NCBI GenBank assembly: GCA_009760855.2
Contig: WPIO01000074.1
Location: forward strand, 1,408,501-1,472,500
DNA: 64,000 nucleotides
Direction: 5' to 3'
Source of the DNA: Cristatella mucedo
Taxonomy: Eukaryota > Bryozoa > Phylactolaemata > Cristatellidae
The stretch's first letter is position 1, and every line of letters starts with the position of its first letter. The position numbers and the translations under genes are program-made. A model generated the notes under the pieces. It did no database searches. It saw nothing but the letters and a program-made list of their open reading frames with translations, and was not told the DNA's origin. Below are positions 13,149 through 25,625 of this stretch, in pieces.

Positions 13149-13831
13149 CTGCTTCTTGGTTCGTTCAGCGCCATTACGAGCCCTCTTCGCTTCAGGCTCT
13201 GCACCGATGGACGTCCCCTCTGGCTTTCGCTTGCTACCAGTACTGCAGCTTGCCACCGCCGCCGTCTTCGATGACGCCTGCTCACTTCTCGACGGCCCAC
13301 TCTTTCCAGACAGCTGCCGCTCCGCTGGCGCTCTCCGCTGAGCCGAAGTAGGCGGTCGCTGCGGTCGAGCGTTGCCATCGCTCCGCTTGGCTCCAGCACC
13401 GTTGGTAATGGCTGCGGGTTTGACGTTTCCACCTATAACGATGTCTCCTCTTTTGCTTCCGTCTCCGCCTCCCTTCTTCGCGGAATTGCAGCCGCTCGTC
13501 TTTCTACTTGTGCCACTTCCGCTGCTGCTGCCACTTCCGCTGCTGCTGTCACTTCCGCTGCTGCTGCTGCCACTTCCGCTGCTGCTGCTGCCACTTCCAC
13601 TGCTGCTGCTGCCACTTGTGCTGCTGCTGCTGCTACTACTTCCGCTTCGGCCGCTGCTGCTACTTCCGCTGCTGCTGTCGCTGTCTGAGCTGCTTGTCGA
13701 GCTGTCGCTAAGCGTTCTTTTTCTGGAGCTGCCTTTCATCCCGATGCCGTTCATCAAGATACCGCGCGTGATGATTTCTCCAAGCGTTAGCTCTGACTCC
13801 GGCTGACTGGGTGCACTGCCACTTTCGAGTC
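13149..13831 (-). CDS. Ser/Gly-rich exon of the same host gene
   Basis: 683 bp with acceptor TTGTTAG|GA and a strong donor AAGCAG|GTGAGT. It is open throughout, entering in phase 1 (two bases complete a codon) and leaving in phase 0. Residues 1-45 are mixed. About 70 residues of SSSSGSG repeats follow, then a basic Pro/Ala-rich region with KRKPE and AKRARNGAERTKKQ, which looks like a nuclear localisation signal. A nuclear, disordered protein is inferred. The opposite strand is also open here because of the repeats but lacks splice logic. The upstream exon was not found. Confidence 0.55.
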
Positions 13832-14066
13832 CTAACAACAATCGCAAGACAATGCTCACTACCCGAAAAAGTGTGCACACTTGTAGCCAGCTCGCATAGT
13901 CATATGCGCTGCTATGAATGATGCCCACTACTAAACAAGCTTAGTCTAGAGAGAAAAGTTTCTATGTACGATGCTCGCTGCCGGTGCAAGGCGGACCATT
14001 CCGCTTTTCCAATTCTCGACTTCACTTTATGATGAGACATGTCCAATAAGGTTCTGATGGAATGCA

Positions 14067-14710
14067 TTGAGTTTTAGGTTTGCACAATTCTACCGCATGC
14101 GTGCCTGGGGAGGTGTACTTAACTTTGCAAGTACGGCAATTTTCAATTCCCAGAGATTTGACCATGTGCCTTCTTTGCTAAAACAGCTAGGACGGCTGCG
14201 GGTTGATCAACGGATACAGAGCCACGTTCTAACACTGACCCACAAAGCCCGCCACGGCTCGGCTCCTCCATACCTAGTTGAACTGCTACACCAGCTTCAG
14301 CCTCCTTGTGCCCTCAGGTCCTGTATGGACAATAAATTAGGTGCTCCATTCATTCTGCTTAAAAATCGTTGGCGACAGAAGCTTTAGCTCTGCAGGTCCT
14401 ACATCGTGGAACTCGCTTCCACGATTCTCACGCAACGACAGCTACTCTCCTACTGCCGACTGTGGCTCATTCTTTTCAGCAGTTCCTGAGCTGCTGCTTC
14501 CATGCTGCTCATTAGCTCAACTGCTCTCCTGACTCTGCTATGCTTTCCACGTTCTCTTCGTTGCATGAGACAAAGTCTATTGGCTACCAAACGCGTACAG
14601 AATGCCGCTTAGGCTTGAGTGGGCTACACACAAAACTCTTCTGAGTAACATTCAGATAGTCTTTGCGGCTTTGTAGAGCTACAGACGAAGATACATTCCG
14701 GCCTTCCGGT
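14067..14710 (+). mobile_element. LINE B 3' fragment
   Basis: The RT C-terminal end (SRFDHVPSLLKQLGRLRVDQRIQ region) and the 3' UTR with GCCGCTTAGGCTTGAGTG, matching 29440-30020. 5' truncated. Confidence 0.8.
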
Positions 14711-15725
14711 ATTGCAGTCTCTTTCTTTTACCTTTTTCCGCACAGTGGCGAAGAAATATGACGCCGCTCAAGCATAGTTTTATTTAAGACTGTTTGTAAT
14801 CCATTACGTTCGACACGGCTGTCGCAAATACTACGCTGTCGCAAACTTCTGGGCTTGAATTAGGCAGGTCTTCACCGGAAACGACCCGAAGGGATCCGGA
14901 AATGACACTAGGAGATCCGGAAAATTTAACAACAGCAATGGTCTCAAAACTTGCGTGCAAATGAATATGAAAATACTCGTTGCAACACGGTCGTATTGCT
15001 TCGACCAGCAATGTTTTTTCAGGATACTAACGGCCACTAGTCAGGGCGTGGTAACTTGAGGTAGAAATACGACACTTGAGGTTAATTAATTTCGGCGGTC
15101 GCTTTTAGTCGTTATAAAAATGAACACCTGAAAAATGTTACAGGCCACGAATTCTCTGCATAAACGGGCTGGAAAAATACGCTGGGCTGTCATTTCTACG
15201 GCTGCCCTATCTAGGCTTTGGACGCATGCTCGGGAACATATGCGGACGGTGAGGATGTACGATAATCGCTATCTACGAACGTTTACAACGTTTGGCGCAC
15301 AGGTCTTCGCGGTAAGCCGAAAGTGTCAGCATTACTTCCCTTCGTCAATAGGGACGCTTCGCCTCGCGCGTGAAGAACGACAGGCGACCCGACTCCCGAC
15401 CCTTCCCGGCAAAGTACCTACCGGACCTGGCTGTGCAAAGGTTGTTCAATGCAACTCCACTCGCTGTGCCGCCGCTCTGCCGGCCCCCGATAGCGTTTAT
15501 GGTATTTGTACTGTAACAATAGAGTTATGCATAGCTTTACCGGAAGACAGGGCGAATTAAAACTACATGTTTGAATGATACCTAACGCTGGGCTTATGCG
15601 TGCGCATTTGGGCATTAGCATGAGCACAAACCCCTCGCCGGTACTCTGGTAACGAATACAAACCCAGCTAGCACTTTGCTGGTTCAAGCTATGTACGCAC
15701 AAGGCCAAGTTTCAAAGTGACTATT

Positions 15726-15730
<5 letters not shown>
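14711..15730. other. Host DNA, nothing recognised
   Basis: No supported exon or repeat. A 141-codon plus frame at 15135-15560 has no motif. Confidence 0.45.
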
Positions 15731-15756
<26 letters not shown>

Positions 15757-15835
15757 CATTTGTTTTAGCCCCCTCAGAGAACTCCACCTCTTTCTAGGCG
15801 CTTTATATTTGCCGCAGCCAAGGAAGGACGATTAA
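15731..15835 (-). mobile_element. LINE A tail-only copy
   Basis: Ten ATT-type units then the stem-loop tail in reverse. Nothing upstream of the tail. Confidence 0.8.
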
Positions 15836-17164
15836 AAATGTCCAAAGATGCGACAGGTGAGCAAGCGTTTGAGCATCCGCGAATTACCGCCACAGGATTA
15901 GTACCAAATTGGAACAAATAGGACTAAACAGGTCGAAATGAAACCTCAACTGTACGCTCGAGCGCCGTCTGGCCCTAGTGCTAAAACCGGCGCTAGGCCG
16001 CACGAGACGCGCACGGAAATCGCTGGCCAGCAAAGAAAAACCTGTCGCCGGAAAAAAACGGAGCGCCGTCGCGTCGCGCGTGCCGGCGCACGCGGCAGAG
16101 CGGTCCGCCGGGCGCGCGCCGCATCGCCTGCGGAGCGGTGGCGCGGGGGACGGCTCGGAGCTTGCTCGCGCACCTGCCTCTTTACCTAGCGCCGCCGTGT
16201 GTCCGCCGTCGGCTGCTCCATCGGCGATTTCGACCTTGCTCGTCTACAAACAGCCCGCGGCACGCGAAGCACTCGTCACGTGGGTTGCCCGCAAGCCGGG
16301 GCGCGGCAATAGCGTTCCTAATTCTGCGTCGGCATAGCGCAGAGCGCTATCCGACTGGACGGCGCAGAGATGTTGGCCGCAGAGATGCGGTCGATGCTCA
16401 TAGTCTGTGCGCTCTCCTTTTCTTTTGCTTCGTTCGCTGTTTTTGTTTTGGCAACGGTGGGGGAGGGGTTCGGAATAAGCACGGGGTGAAGGTCGAGAGT
16501 GACTGCGATAGAGAGCTGCCCCGTTACGTGACAACGGCCCGCGTTTCCGCTCGGGACGGCAGCGATGCGCGGACATCTCACGAGCATCGAATGGCTGCGC
16601 ATGCCCTGAAATTCTCTCGGTCCAGTAGGCGCTGCCGAGCACTGTTCCCGACCCCGAAAGACCCCCAACCGGACGCCTAGACGTCATAGCTTTCGGTGTT
16701 ACCTTTCGACACGGGAGGCAGTTCAGTTTTAGCTGTTGACATCCATATCTTTTCTTGTTTCGACCATCTTTACAGCCGAGGCAATCAGATTGAACGAGTT
16801 AAGCCGCGAACGAAGTGCTTCTGGATATCGTGGTCCTGACTCCTCGTAAGATCGGGAAGCACATAGCACACACGTAAGGCATACGTTCGTTTTTTGTACG
16901 AGGCCTATGAAATCATCAAAAACATCCACAAATCGTGTCAATCGTGGCAGGGACTTCGAGATCGATCGACCAATATGGACAGTATACCGTAACTCAGCCC
17001 TGTATAGCACTTTGACCACAAGCCTCGTATATCGAACGTTTGAACGTCTGAGTCAGTTAAGCGATCCATGGCTCAACAATCAAATTGAAGAGTTGTTCGA
17101 TTTATCGGGGTTCTGAAAGCCATCACGATACTCGGCGGCGTCGCCTACCAATTTTCGCCATATT
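15836..17164. other. Host DNA with a GC-rich pocket
   Basis: 15960-16690 is GC- and CpG-rich with open frames on both strands and may be a promoter or 5' exon region. No gene is supportable from sequence alone. Confidence 0.4.
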
Positions 17165-17400
17165 AATACATATATACATATAATTCATTTGTATGGCGCT
17201 CCAAGGGAACTTAATCTCTTTTCAAGCGCTTCACATATGCCTCGGGGCTCGAGCCCATGACCTCAGCCTTGACCTTGGTCCCTGGGGCGAGCACCTGAAC
17301 TGCTGGACCAAACCAGCTAGTAAGGCAGTAGGCGAAGTGATTGCCGAAGTCGGTGCTAGATTGTGGCCTAGAGAACCTGCAAAGCTCTGACGTACTACTG
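17165..17400 (-). mobile_element. SINE family 2 copy (tRNA-derived, LINE A-like tail)
   Basis: Reverse reading shows a B box GGGCTCGAGCCCC near 17250 with an A-box-like TAGCTGGTTTGG about 60 bases before it. The 3' end resembles the LINE A tail: GTGAAGCGCTT, AAGAGATTAAGTTC, GGAGCGCC. Confidence 0.65.
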
Positions 17401-17639
17401 TGGAGCACCCGTCCCCAGTTCCTCTGAGTCCGAGTAGCAAGGGTAGCAAACACCCCCCCACCCCCACCCCCAGCCCCGCTACTGAGTCGCAAGGGCTAGG
17501 AGCACACGCCATCAGTCATGCTACTACGTCAGCCTCTCAAAGTATACTACTTTATAATAAAAAGGTCTTGTCTTACCGGAGCTGCTGTGCGATGCTAGTC
17601 AGGAAAATCAGGCTACCGCAGGTAAAATTATCTCTACCA

Positions 17640-17830
17640 GGGTGACCCACACCTATAGTAGCTGATTTCAGAGCCTCATTTGTATAGCATTGGAAGAGCC
17701 TACCTAAATGGTTATCGCCACCGCTTGCAGTTGCCAATAGAGAATCGTGTACGGCGGGACTCGAACACGAGACCTCTTTGCTTTAGAGCGACTACCTTAT
17801 CTCCTAGGATCTTATGGCTCGTGCTTATCA
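17640..17830 (-). mobile_element. SINE family 1 copy, diverged
   Basis: Reverse reading gives the tRNA-like head with the B-box-like GTGTTCGAGTCCC near 17765 and the GGCTCTTCCA body near 17690. Confidence 0.7.
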
Positions 17831-18046
17831 AGAAAAGGTATACTCGTCGGCTGACTGCAAGGTCTTTGAGGATACAGACGAGTCTCGCTCCTTCCAATAC
17901 TTGACAGCAAACGTGACGGCAGCACACACGGCATGCAAGGCACATATGAATCGACAGCTGCCAGTTCGATGCACGTCCTAGAGGTATCCGCAGTCAAACA
18001 AACCAACAGCCGATCGTTCCGATTGTGCTCGTTGAGAAATATATAA

Positions 18047-18260
18047 CAAGTTTAATTCATTTGCACGGCGCCCTAAAAGAACTTATTCACTATACAAGCG
18101 CTTCACATATGCCACAGGCCCGATCCCAAGACCTCACCCTGACCTTGGTTGGGGCCAGAACCTTCACAACTGGGTCAAACTAGCTCGTTGATGGCAGCTA
18201 ACGTATGGCTTACGAAGCGAGTCGTTGCAAGCAGGGGGCGGGGCTAGAAGTGGATCGCTC
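18047..18260 (-). mobile_element. SINE family 2 copy
   Basis: Same layout as 17165-17400, with diverged B box GGGATCGGGCC and the same LINE A-like tail ending near 18047. Confidence 0.6.
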
Positions 18261-18516
18261 GTCAGCAGTCGGCTTGAGCTAGGCCTGTCTCTCGTCTAAG
18301 CAATCGAGTTGGGCAGAATGTACTTGCTGGGTCGCACCGGCTTCACCCTGACAACCAGGTGGCACGTCGGGGTGCCAATCGATACAAGCTTCTGAATACC
18401 AGAGTTGAGCCTGAATCTCAGGCTAAAGCAAAACGGCGGCTGTAGACCACACGCGGGTGCACAGCTCAGAATGCCGACTGATTAAAATCATATGCGCACA
18501 CACACACACACACGCG

Positions 18517-18547
<31 letters not shown>

Positions 18548-19046
18548 AGAGCTCAGAGGTGAACGCTAAGGTCATATTGGCAGGCTGGTACGAGAAAGTT
18601 AAGTGACCTTCAAGGCAGAGGGAGGATCTTGAAGTGGATTCTACGCTCAATAGGGAGCCAACAGTGAAGCTCGGACAGAATTGGTCAATTGCAAGCCGCT
18701 CCTCTATCCGATATCTCCCCTATCTATCTATCCTCTATCTATGCACAGAAAGGTCAGGCAAACTGCTGAGCTTTGCATGCACTGTAGACTATACTCAGAC
18801 AATTCCAGGGCCAGCACTCCTGGAGAAAATAATTTGCAGCAACGTTGATGCGTTGTGATAAGTCACCAACTTGTTGGGCTGTCATAAATGTTTGTTTTAT
18901 GAAGCCTTGATTATGGCAATGTTTCTCTGCTGAATTAAGGTCAAATCACAGAGGCTACGACTAGATAACGCCATAAAAGTCGTTTTAGAATAGCAGGAAC
19001 AGATTACAATTAGAAACTAATGGCATACTGCTACCTGAACCAATCT
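18261..19046. other. Host DNA with microsatellites
   Basis: (CA)n/(CG)n at 18496-18548 and CTAT units at 18718-18742. Nothing else recognised. Confidence 0.55.
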
Positions 19047-21335
19047 TAAAGGTAATAACAATAATATTAAAAATACACTTGCTATAGCACCCTCAGAGAA
19101 CTCAGTCTCTTTTTAGGCACTTAAAATGCGCTTCAAAAAACACACGATTAAACGGCTAGTGGTTGCATGCTCAATAAAAACAAGAATAACATGGTTAGGA
19201 ATGACATGCACAGGGTCAGCACACAAGTATGGTTAGTGGCATCATGCACAGTTTCAGCACTCTTAGGTACATAAAGATCGAGCTACAGGGACCCACTAGA
19301 TACTGTGATAAATTGATGCATTTTTAAGTTTCTTTCACATCTGGTCAAGTACGGAGATCGTGATGCAAGTCGGGAGTGAGTCTCCGGCTTTTGAAGCATA
19401 ATAAAGAAACTACTACATACTACGGAAACATACATACATAACTAAAGGCATAGACTTCAAAGGATTTGAGGTTTGTACGACGTAAAGGTAAACAATTAGA
19501 TTCAAAAAGGAGTTGGAACTATATTTATATGAATAGTAGAGCTTATAGGTAGGCCGGATACAAAGAATTAGTTGACCTAAATCCGAGTGATAAAACCTTG
19601 AAGTCAATGGATTGCTTGACTGGGAGCCAGTGCAGGTCAGCTAGAGGTGGTGTGGTGTGGCAACTGAGATGCTAACGAAGAGACAAGGCTAACAGCAGAG
19701 TTTTGCACCTGCTGTAAGCACCTGATTGCACAGGCTGGTACACCAGCAAGCAGTGAGTTACAGAAGTCAAGACGGGATGTCACAGATGCATTAACCAATT
19801 TAGATGGTGTATCACTGTCTAAACAAGCCCCAATTTTAGCAATGTTGCCTAGCTGAAAGCAGGCAGACTTGACTTCGGAGCTGATGCGGTAGTCCAATGA
19901 AAGCTTTTCCAATTTCCGAATCACACTTGGTTTGCTCAGAACTAGTAAGTCTGTCTCATTGTCATTCAATTTCAGAAGGTTTGCTGCCCATGTGCGGATG
20001 TCATCAATATATGCAACAAATGAGTCGAGAGAATTCGACATGCTGGAGGGCTGGGAGGAATTAAAACATAGGTACAACTGAATGCCATCTGCATAGACGT
20101 TAGAGCCTAGATTGCTCCTGGTAATCACATCGGCAAGATAGAGTACAAGCGGTGAAAAGAGCAGGACCAAGCACAGATCCCTGGGATACCCTGCATTTCA
20201 GAGGTTCCTCGGATGATCTTTGTCCATTCACATCAATACTCTGGAGTCTCCCACTGAGATAGGACCTGCATTATTGCAGATCAGTGCCTGTGATAGGACC
20301 TGTATTATTGCAGATCAGTGCCTGTGATAGGACCTGCATTATTGCAGATCAGTGCCAGTGATGACCAGCCGACGTGATAGGTGCTTAATAAGGATAACGG
20401 TGATCGAGAGTTTGAAAAGCTGTCGAAAGATATAGCAAAACAAACAGAAATATTCTACCTATGTCTGCATTCCTACGAAGGTTGTTGTAAACCCGATACA
20501 ATGCTGACTGTGTCACTCTATAAAAAGACTTGAGTTCTTCCGGTGTTTCACGAATCGTTCCAGTGTCTTCGATATAAGCTGGAGAAGGGAGAGTGGCCGG
20601 AAGTTGCTTAAGATCTCTTCGTCTAGCGTCGCTTTCTTTCGTAGTGGCCAGACTGTAGCATTTCGCAAGGTGCTGGGACATGAACTGAGACCCATGACAT
20701 ATCTATGTTAGGTATGCATGGCAGTAGCAGATCAATGCATCGTAGAAGCAGGGCAGTGCGAATAGGGTTCAGAAGACTAGTTGCCTTCTTTGATGGGGAT
20801 ATGAAGTAAAGGACGAGGTCACTAGTACCCTCATTGAATGTAGACATGAGGTGTTACATAGAATGGATGAACAAGATTCTAGGGGCTGCTGCCATCTTAG
20901 TGACGAGCTCCATTATCCTGTCTATCTTTTTTGAAAAATAATCTAGACGAGCGATCATCTAGACCATCCTATGGATCACTAAGCAAGGAGCTTACCGGAA
21001 AGTGGTCAAGATGATGGTTGATCGTCGACCTAAATAGTTTCGGATTTTGCATCCGTGATTCAACAATGTTTTTACAGAAGCTAGACTTGGCCTTTGCTAG
21101 GATCGCTCGGTACGTCCTGCAGTAGTCCTCGAATGTCTTTTGTTGGACAATCAGTTCTGATATTTTTTATGCTTTTTTAAGCTTAGACTTAGTAGACCTA
21201 GCTAGTTTAATGGCTGTGGTTAGCGAAAGGCCTTCTAAGTGAGGGCGCACAGCGTGCTTAATCAGAGGTGCTAACTCATTGAGCAAGTCAACTATTGTGG
21301 TGAAGAGTATCGTCATCTTGCATAATAATAATAAT
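19047..21335 (-). mobile_element. LINE A copy, long, decayed
   Basis: The tail and 3' UTR are at 19047-19400, the C-terminal RT domain at 19410-19760, the catalytic region VYADGIQLYLCFN (about 20080, Gly for the second Asp), the ISKTLERFVK block (about 20540) and the linker to 21335. Contains a 35-bp unit triplicated at 20252-20360. EN absent. Confidence 0.85.
20252..20360. repeat. 35-bp unit repeated three times inside the LINE
   Basis: GATAGGACCTG(C/T)ATTATTG followed by CAGATCAGTGCC, three head-to-tail copies. Confidence 0.85.
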
Positions 21336-21529
21336 AACAAAAGAGACAATTGTCATTGACAACACAACACTAGGCTTTCATGTAACTATTGTATTGATCT
21401 TATTGTCATGAAGCTCCAAAAAGTTAATGGCGATTGAAATTCAAAGGACGTCGAAGCTGGCTCTAAAGGAAGTAAATGAGTCGGATAGTGTCCAACATTA
21501 GAAAGAGCCAAAAGGTATAGGGGTATTAT

Positions 21530-21768
21530 ATAGCTGGGTGTTGATAGCATAGAGCTGGGGTGTAAATGGCATAGAGCTGGGTGTCAACGGCATAGAGTTG
21601 GGTGTCAACGGCATAGAGTTGGGTGTCAACGGCATTGAGCTTGGTGTCAATGGCATAGAGCTGGGTGTGAATGGCATAGAGCTTGGTGTCAATGGCATAG
21701 AGCTGGGTATGAATGGCATAGTGCTAGGTGTCAATAGCATAGAGCTGGATGTCAATGGCCTAGAGGTT
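21530..21768. repeat. 21-bp minisatellite
   Basis: About eleven units of GGCATAGAGCTGGGTGTCAA(T/C). A multiple of three, so both strands stay open: GVNGIEL on plus and TPSSMPL on minus. It lies just left of a LINE A fragment. Confidence 0.9.
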
Positions 21769-21859
21769 ATAGCAACCATTGTGTTCGGTTATTCAGAGAA
21801 AAATATTGTAGTGAATTGTGTTCAAGATCTTGATAACAAGATTTCTGCATTGTGACGTA

Positions 21860-22365
21860 AAATAAAAATTCATTTGGTATAGAACCCTCAAAGAATTCAA
21901 TGTCTTTCTATGCACTTTACGTTTGCTGGAAAGGAAGCAAGATGGGATTATTTGTGGTAGCATGCTCAATAAGCAGCAAGAATAATTAACTAGGGGTGAC
22001 AAGCACAGGGTCGGCATGCCAGTATGGTTAGTTGCAGCACGAACAGTGTCGGCACGTATGAGCACGTAAATAACGAGTCGCAGGGACCAACTAAAGGCTG
22101 CCCTAAATAGGTGTGTTTGTAAGTTCTTCTTAAATGTGGAGATGTCACGAGATGTCATGACGCAAGGTGGTAGTGAGTTCCAGGCTTTGGGAGTATACGA
22201 ACAAATGGCACGGTCTTCAAATAATTTGAGATTTATGCTAAGTATAGGCAAACAGTTAGATTCCGAAAGAAGGTGGCACAATGCTTGGCCTAGTGTGGGA
22301 GTAGATCCGATAGGTAATCTGGAGCTAAAGAATGAAGGACCTAAATGCGAGGGAAGATGACTAGA
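21860..22365 (-). mobile_element. LINE A 3' fragment
   Basis: Tail (diverged), 3' UTR and part of the C-terminal RT domain, in reverse. 5' truncated near 22365. Confidence 0.75.
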
Positions 22366-22769
22366 ACTATTGTATGCATCGTACGGATACATGAAAGGAA
22401 CAATTAGTATATCAATTAGATCAATTATCAATTATCAATTAGTTCACAATAGTATACTGTGAACTGCTTTGATTAGTTCACAATAGCGAACTCAAGTGTT
22501 GACGAGCATAAGCATACAAAGGCTAAGTCTGAACGAACGAACACGAACCAAGCAAATGCTTTGAGGAACAGCTTGAACTTGACATCGTGCATGATCAAGT
22601 ATGTACGTGACCAGCAAGAGAGGAGAACAAAGGCTGGTGCGCAAAGCTCTTCGATTTTTATCGCGATATCAAAACTTGGTCGTTGGTTGCAGCAGTGAGT
22701 ACTCTGCTCTGCCGCCTTGACCTCGGCTAGCTATATATCGCCAATAGCGTCCACCTGCCACTAAGATCT

Positions 22770-23460
22770 GGGTTGCGCACACGGTCACTCGCTTCCTTCT
22801 GCCGCAAAAAGTATTCTGCACACACATAGTTGATTGCTCTCCTCTGGCGCCAAATGCTGGGCTAGGCGCCTAGTCAATTGTGCCCTTCTGCTTTCTGGAG
22901 CTTTGCTGTGCACGTTGCCCATAGCTCCTTTCAGCCACCAAATGGTGGGCTGTGCACACACAGTCAACTGCTACCTTCAGCCACAAAGAGCTGAGCTAGA
23001 TACATAGTCAATTTACATGCAGACACAAAGAGCTTGGTTACGCAATAGTACTTGATTACGTAGCCAATAGCTCCATTCAATCACGAAGAGCTGGGCTACG
23101 CACTTAGCCAATCGCTACATTCGGCCACAGAGAGCTGCACTACATGAATAGTCTGTTCAATCCATCTGCAACCCAGAGCTAAGATGCCCTAGCAGTCGAT
23201 TGTTCCCTGCTGGCACCAAGAGCTGGGCAATGCACTTTGACAAAGCGCTTTCCGGTACCAAGAGCTGGGCCGCACACATTGTCCAATGTACACATTACAC
23301 ATCAAGCGTTACACACATTGTCACCTGCTAACTGCAGTCACAATGGGCTTGGCCATGCACGCAAGTCACTAGCACCCTTCAGCCACCAAGAGCTTGGCTA
23401 ACCCTGTATTCGATTGCTCACCCTGGCATTTAGATCTGGGGTACGAAAGTAGTCCAGCGT
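22770..23460. repeat. Degenerate tandem repeat, roughly 60-bp unit
   Basis: Imperfect units containing GCCAC(A/C)AAGAGCTGGGCTA followed by CGCACATAGTCAATTGCT. About ten are recognisable with variable spacing. No coding frame. Confidence 0.6.
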
Positions 23461-23654
23461 TGACCACAGAGAGTCCCCTGTCGTCAGTTGTACTGGTATG
23501 TAATGGTCGACCTCTGCAGCCGCCCAGCCACTAGCTGTAGAGCCTACCCTCTCTATATACACGAGCCTCTACCCAACCACGTGTCATAGAGTTCACTGAT
23601 CACGTTCTCGGATAGTGCGTGTGAGTGACACGAATTGCAAGAACCAGAAAGTAA

Positions 23655-24010
23655 CGATAACAATAACAATACACTTGATTTAGCGCCCACAGAGGACTCG
23701 ATCTCTTTCTTGGTATTTTTCACTAGCTGCAAAGCAAGCACGATCGAATGGTGAGTGGCATCATGCTTGATGAACAACAAGAATAACATGGTATGGGTGA
23801 CATGCACACGGTCAGCATGCAAGTATGGTAGCGGCATGCAACAATGTCAGCACAAATAAGCACGCAAAGGGCGAATCACGTGTACCAACTAATGCCGTGA
23901 TAAATAGATGCGTTTTTAGTTTCTTTTTAAATGTGGTTGGTTCAGGAGGTGTCGTGAGGCAAGTCGGGAGTGAGTTCCAGGCCTTGGGAGCGTACAAACT
24001 AGAGGTACGA
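23655..24010 (-). mobile_element. LINE A 3' fragment
   Basis: Tail, 3' UTR and about 30 codons of the RT C-terminus, in reverse. It stops abruptly near 24010. Confidence 0.78.
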
Positions 24011-24924
24011 TCTCCGTAAAATATTCATAAAATATTCCCTATCGTACGAGGGCGTTCGCATATTCTCGTACAACGTTTGGTCGAGTGCATCATTTAGGGC
24101 TACGCAGCAGCAGATACGTGTCAAGGTGTCCTGCAAACAAACGCACCGCTGACAGCTATTACTGCGACCAACAGGTGTCTGCTTCGTGTAACCACTAAGT
24201 TCAAGCATGCATTGCTGAGTGTACACGTTTATGCTTAGCACATTGATCTACAGCACGTATTTACATATGTACATATAGACATGCGTGAGTCTGTGTGTGT
24301 ACCTGAAAGTGGTTTTGCTCAAAGTCAAAATTCTCGAGGCGATTCGGTTTAAAACGCTTCAACTAGGGGTGGTGCCGAACTGCTTGGGACTTGGGTCGCT
24401 GAGCTGCGTCAGCAAGAAAGAATCGGCTTACGCAAAGCAGGTCAACTCACGCGCATCACGTAATTCTGAACTGAATCATCAAGAATTCAAACTAAGAGGC
24501 TCAGCGGGTGGTAATCCGAGCGGGCGCGAGACGCTAACCGTGCCCGGGACGGCGATGGCTAAGACGTACTGGGAAGTACTACTCAAAGTTATTCTGCGAA
24601 TCCCACGAGGCGGCGACACCGATTCAAAATAATCAAAGTTACAATGAACGCGCGAGGACGACAGTGTGTTAAGAGAACGCACACGCGGTGCGCCTTGCTT
24701 ACTCACCGCCATAATACCGGATGCCGATGCTGAGTAGCCGAGAAAAAAAGTCTATGACGACACACTTGAATGGGATGAGCGAGCTGCTATTTTCTTCTGC
24801 ACACTCCTTTTGCAATATTTACTTGGCTCGGAAATTCGCTTCGGCGCGAAACTGTTTTTGTGACACAACCTTGACCACCTGGGTGGTCGCCAAGAGGGGC
24901 ACCGTTTATTTAAAAAAAATAGCT
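24011..24924. other. Host DNA, nothing recognised
   Basis: Short frames only, none with family or splice support. Confidence 0.45.
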
Positions 24925-25075
24925 GCTGTTTTAACAGCCTCTTTTGTACGGCGACAGAAGAGTCTTTACGGCTACCACCACCGCCTGCTGTGGCGATAAA
25001 AGACTGCCCACAACAGGATTCAAAACCAGCACCGGTGGTAAAGAATCGCCCTCTACAAGATTCAAACCCACGAGT
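24925..25075 (-). mobile_element. SINE family 1 copy, 5' part disturbed
   Basis: The body (CTCTTCTGTCGC in reverse near 24950) is clear. The tRNA head is degraded and partly duplicated before it meets LINE A at about 25075. Confidence 0.6.
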
Positions 25076-25625
25076 TAGTTAGATTCCGGAAAGCGGGTGG
25101 TTCAATGCTTACCCCGGTTGGCAGTAGATTTGATAGGTAAACTGAAGCCCAAGAATGAAGGGACAAAAAAGCGAGCAATACAAGCTTGAAGTCGATCCGT
25201 TGCTTTACTAGTAGCCAGTGAATATTGGAGAGAAGTGGTGTGATGCGGCAACTGCGACGCTCACGACAGACAAGCCTATCTGCAGAGCTTTGCACCAGCT
25301 GCAAGTGCCTGATTGCATAAGCCGTTAGGCCAGCAAGCAGTGAGCTACCTAGGTCAAGACGGGATGTCACAAATGCACGGATCAACTTAAACGTGGTATC
25401 GTTATCTAACCAAGCCTGAATTTTAGCAATGTTACGTAGCTGAAGGTAGGCGGACTTGATTGTGGAGCTAATGTGGTCGTCTAATGAAAGGTCGCTTTAG
25501 AACATGACATATAGATTTCGTGCAGATTTGACAGGAAATATGTTGGCAGAGCCAGTTTTGAGCGTCAGCTTTTCTATTTTCTGAATCGCACTCGGTTTGC
25601 CTATAGCTACTTAGTTCAAAACATA
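25076..25625 (-). mobile_element. LINE A fragment without 3' tail
   Basis: RT C-terminal domain and the upstream palm region in reverse. Both ends truncated; joined directly to SINE family 1 at about 25076. Confidence 0.75.

Noticed and set aside
13372-13806. Plus-strand Leu/Pro-rich and Cys/His/Phe-rich frames
   Set aside because: Shadow of the Ser/Gly repeat exon on the minus strand, which alone has matching splice sites.
16138-16680. 180-codon plus-strand frame
   Set aside because: Arg/Ser/Pro-rich with an equally long opposite frame; composition effect.
21530-21768. CRISPR-like array
   Set aside because: Units are directly adjacent with no unique spacers, and the setting is eukaryotic.
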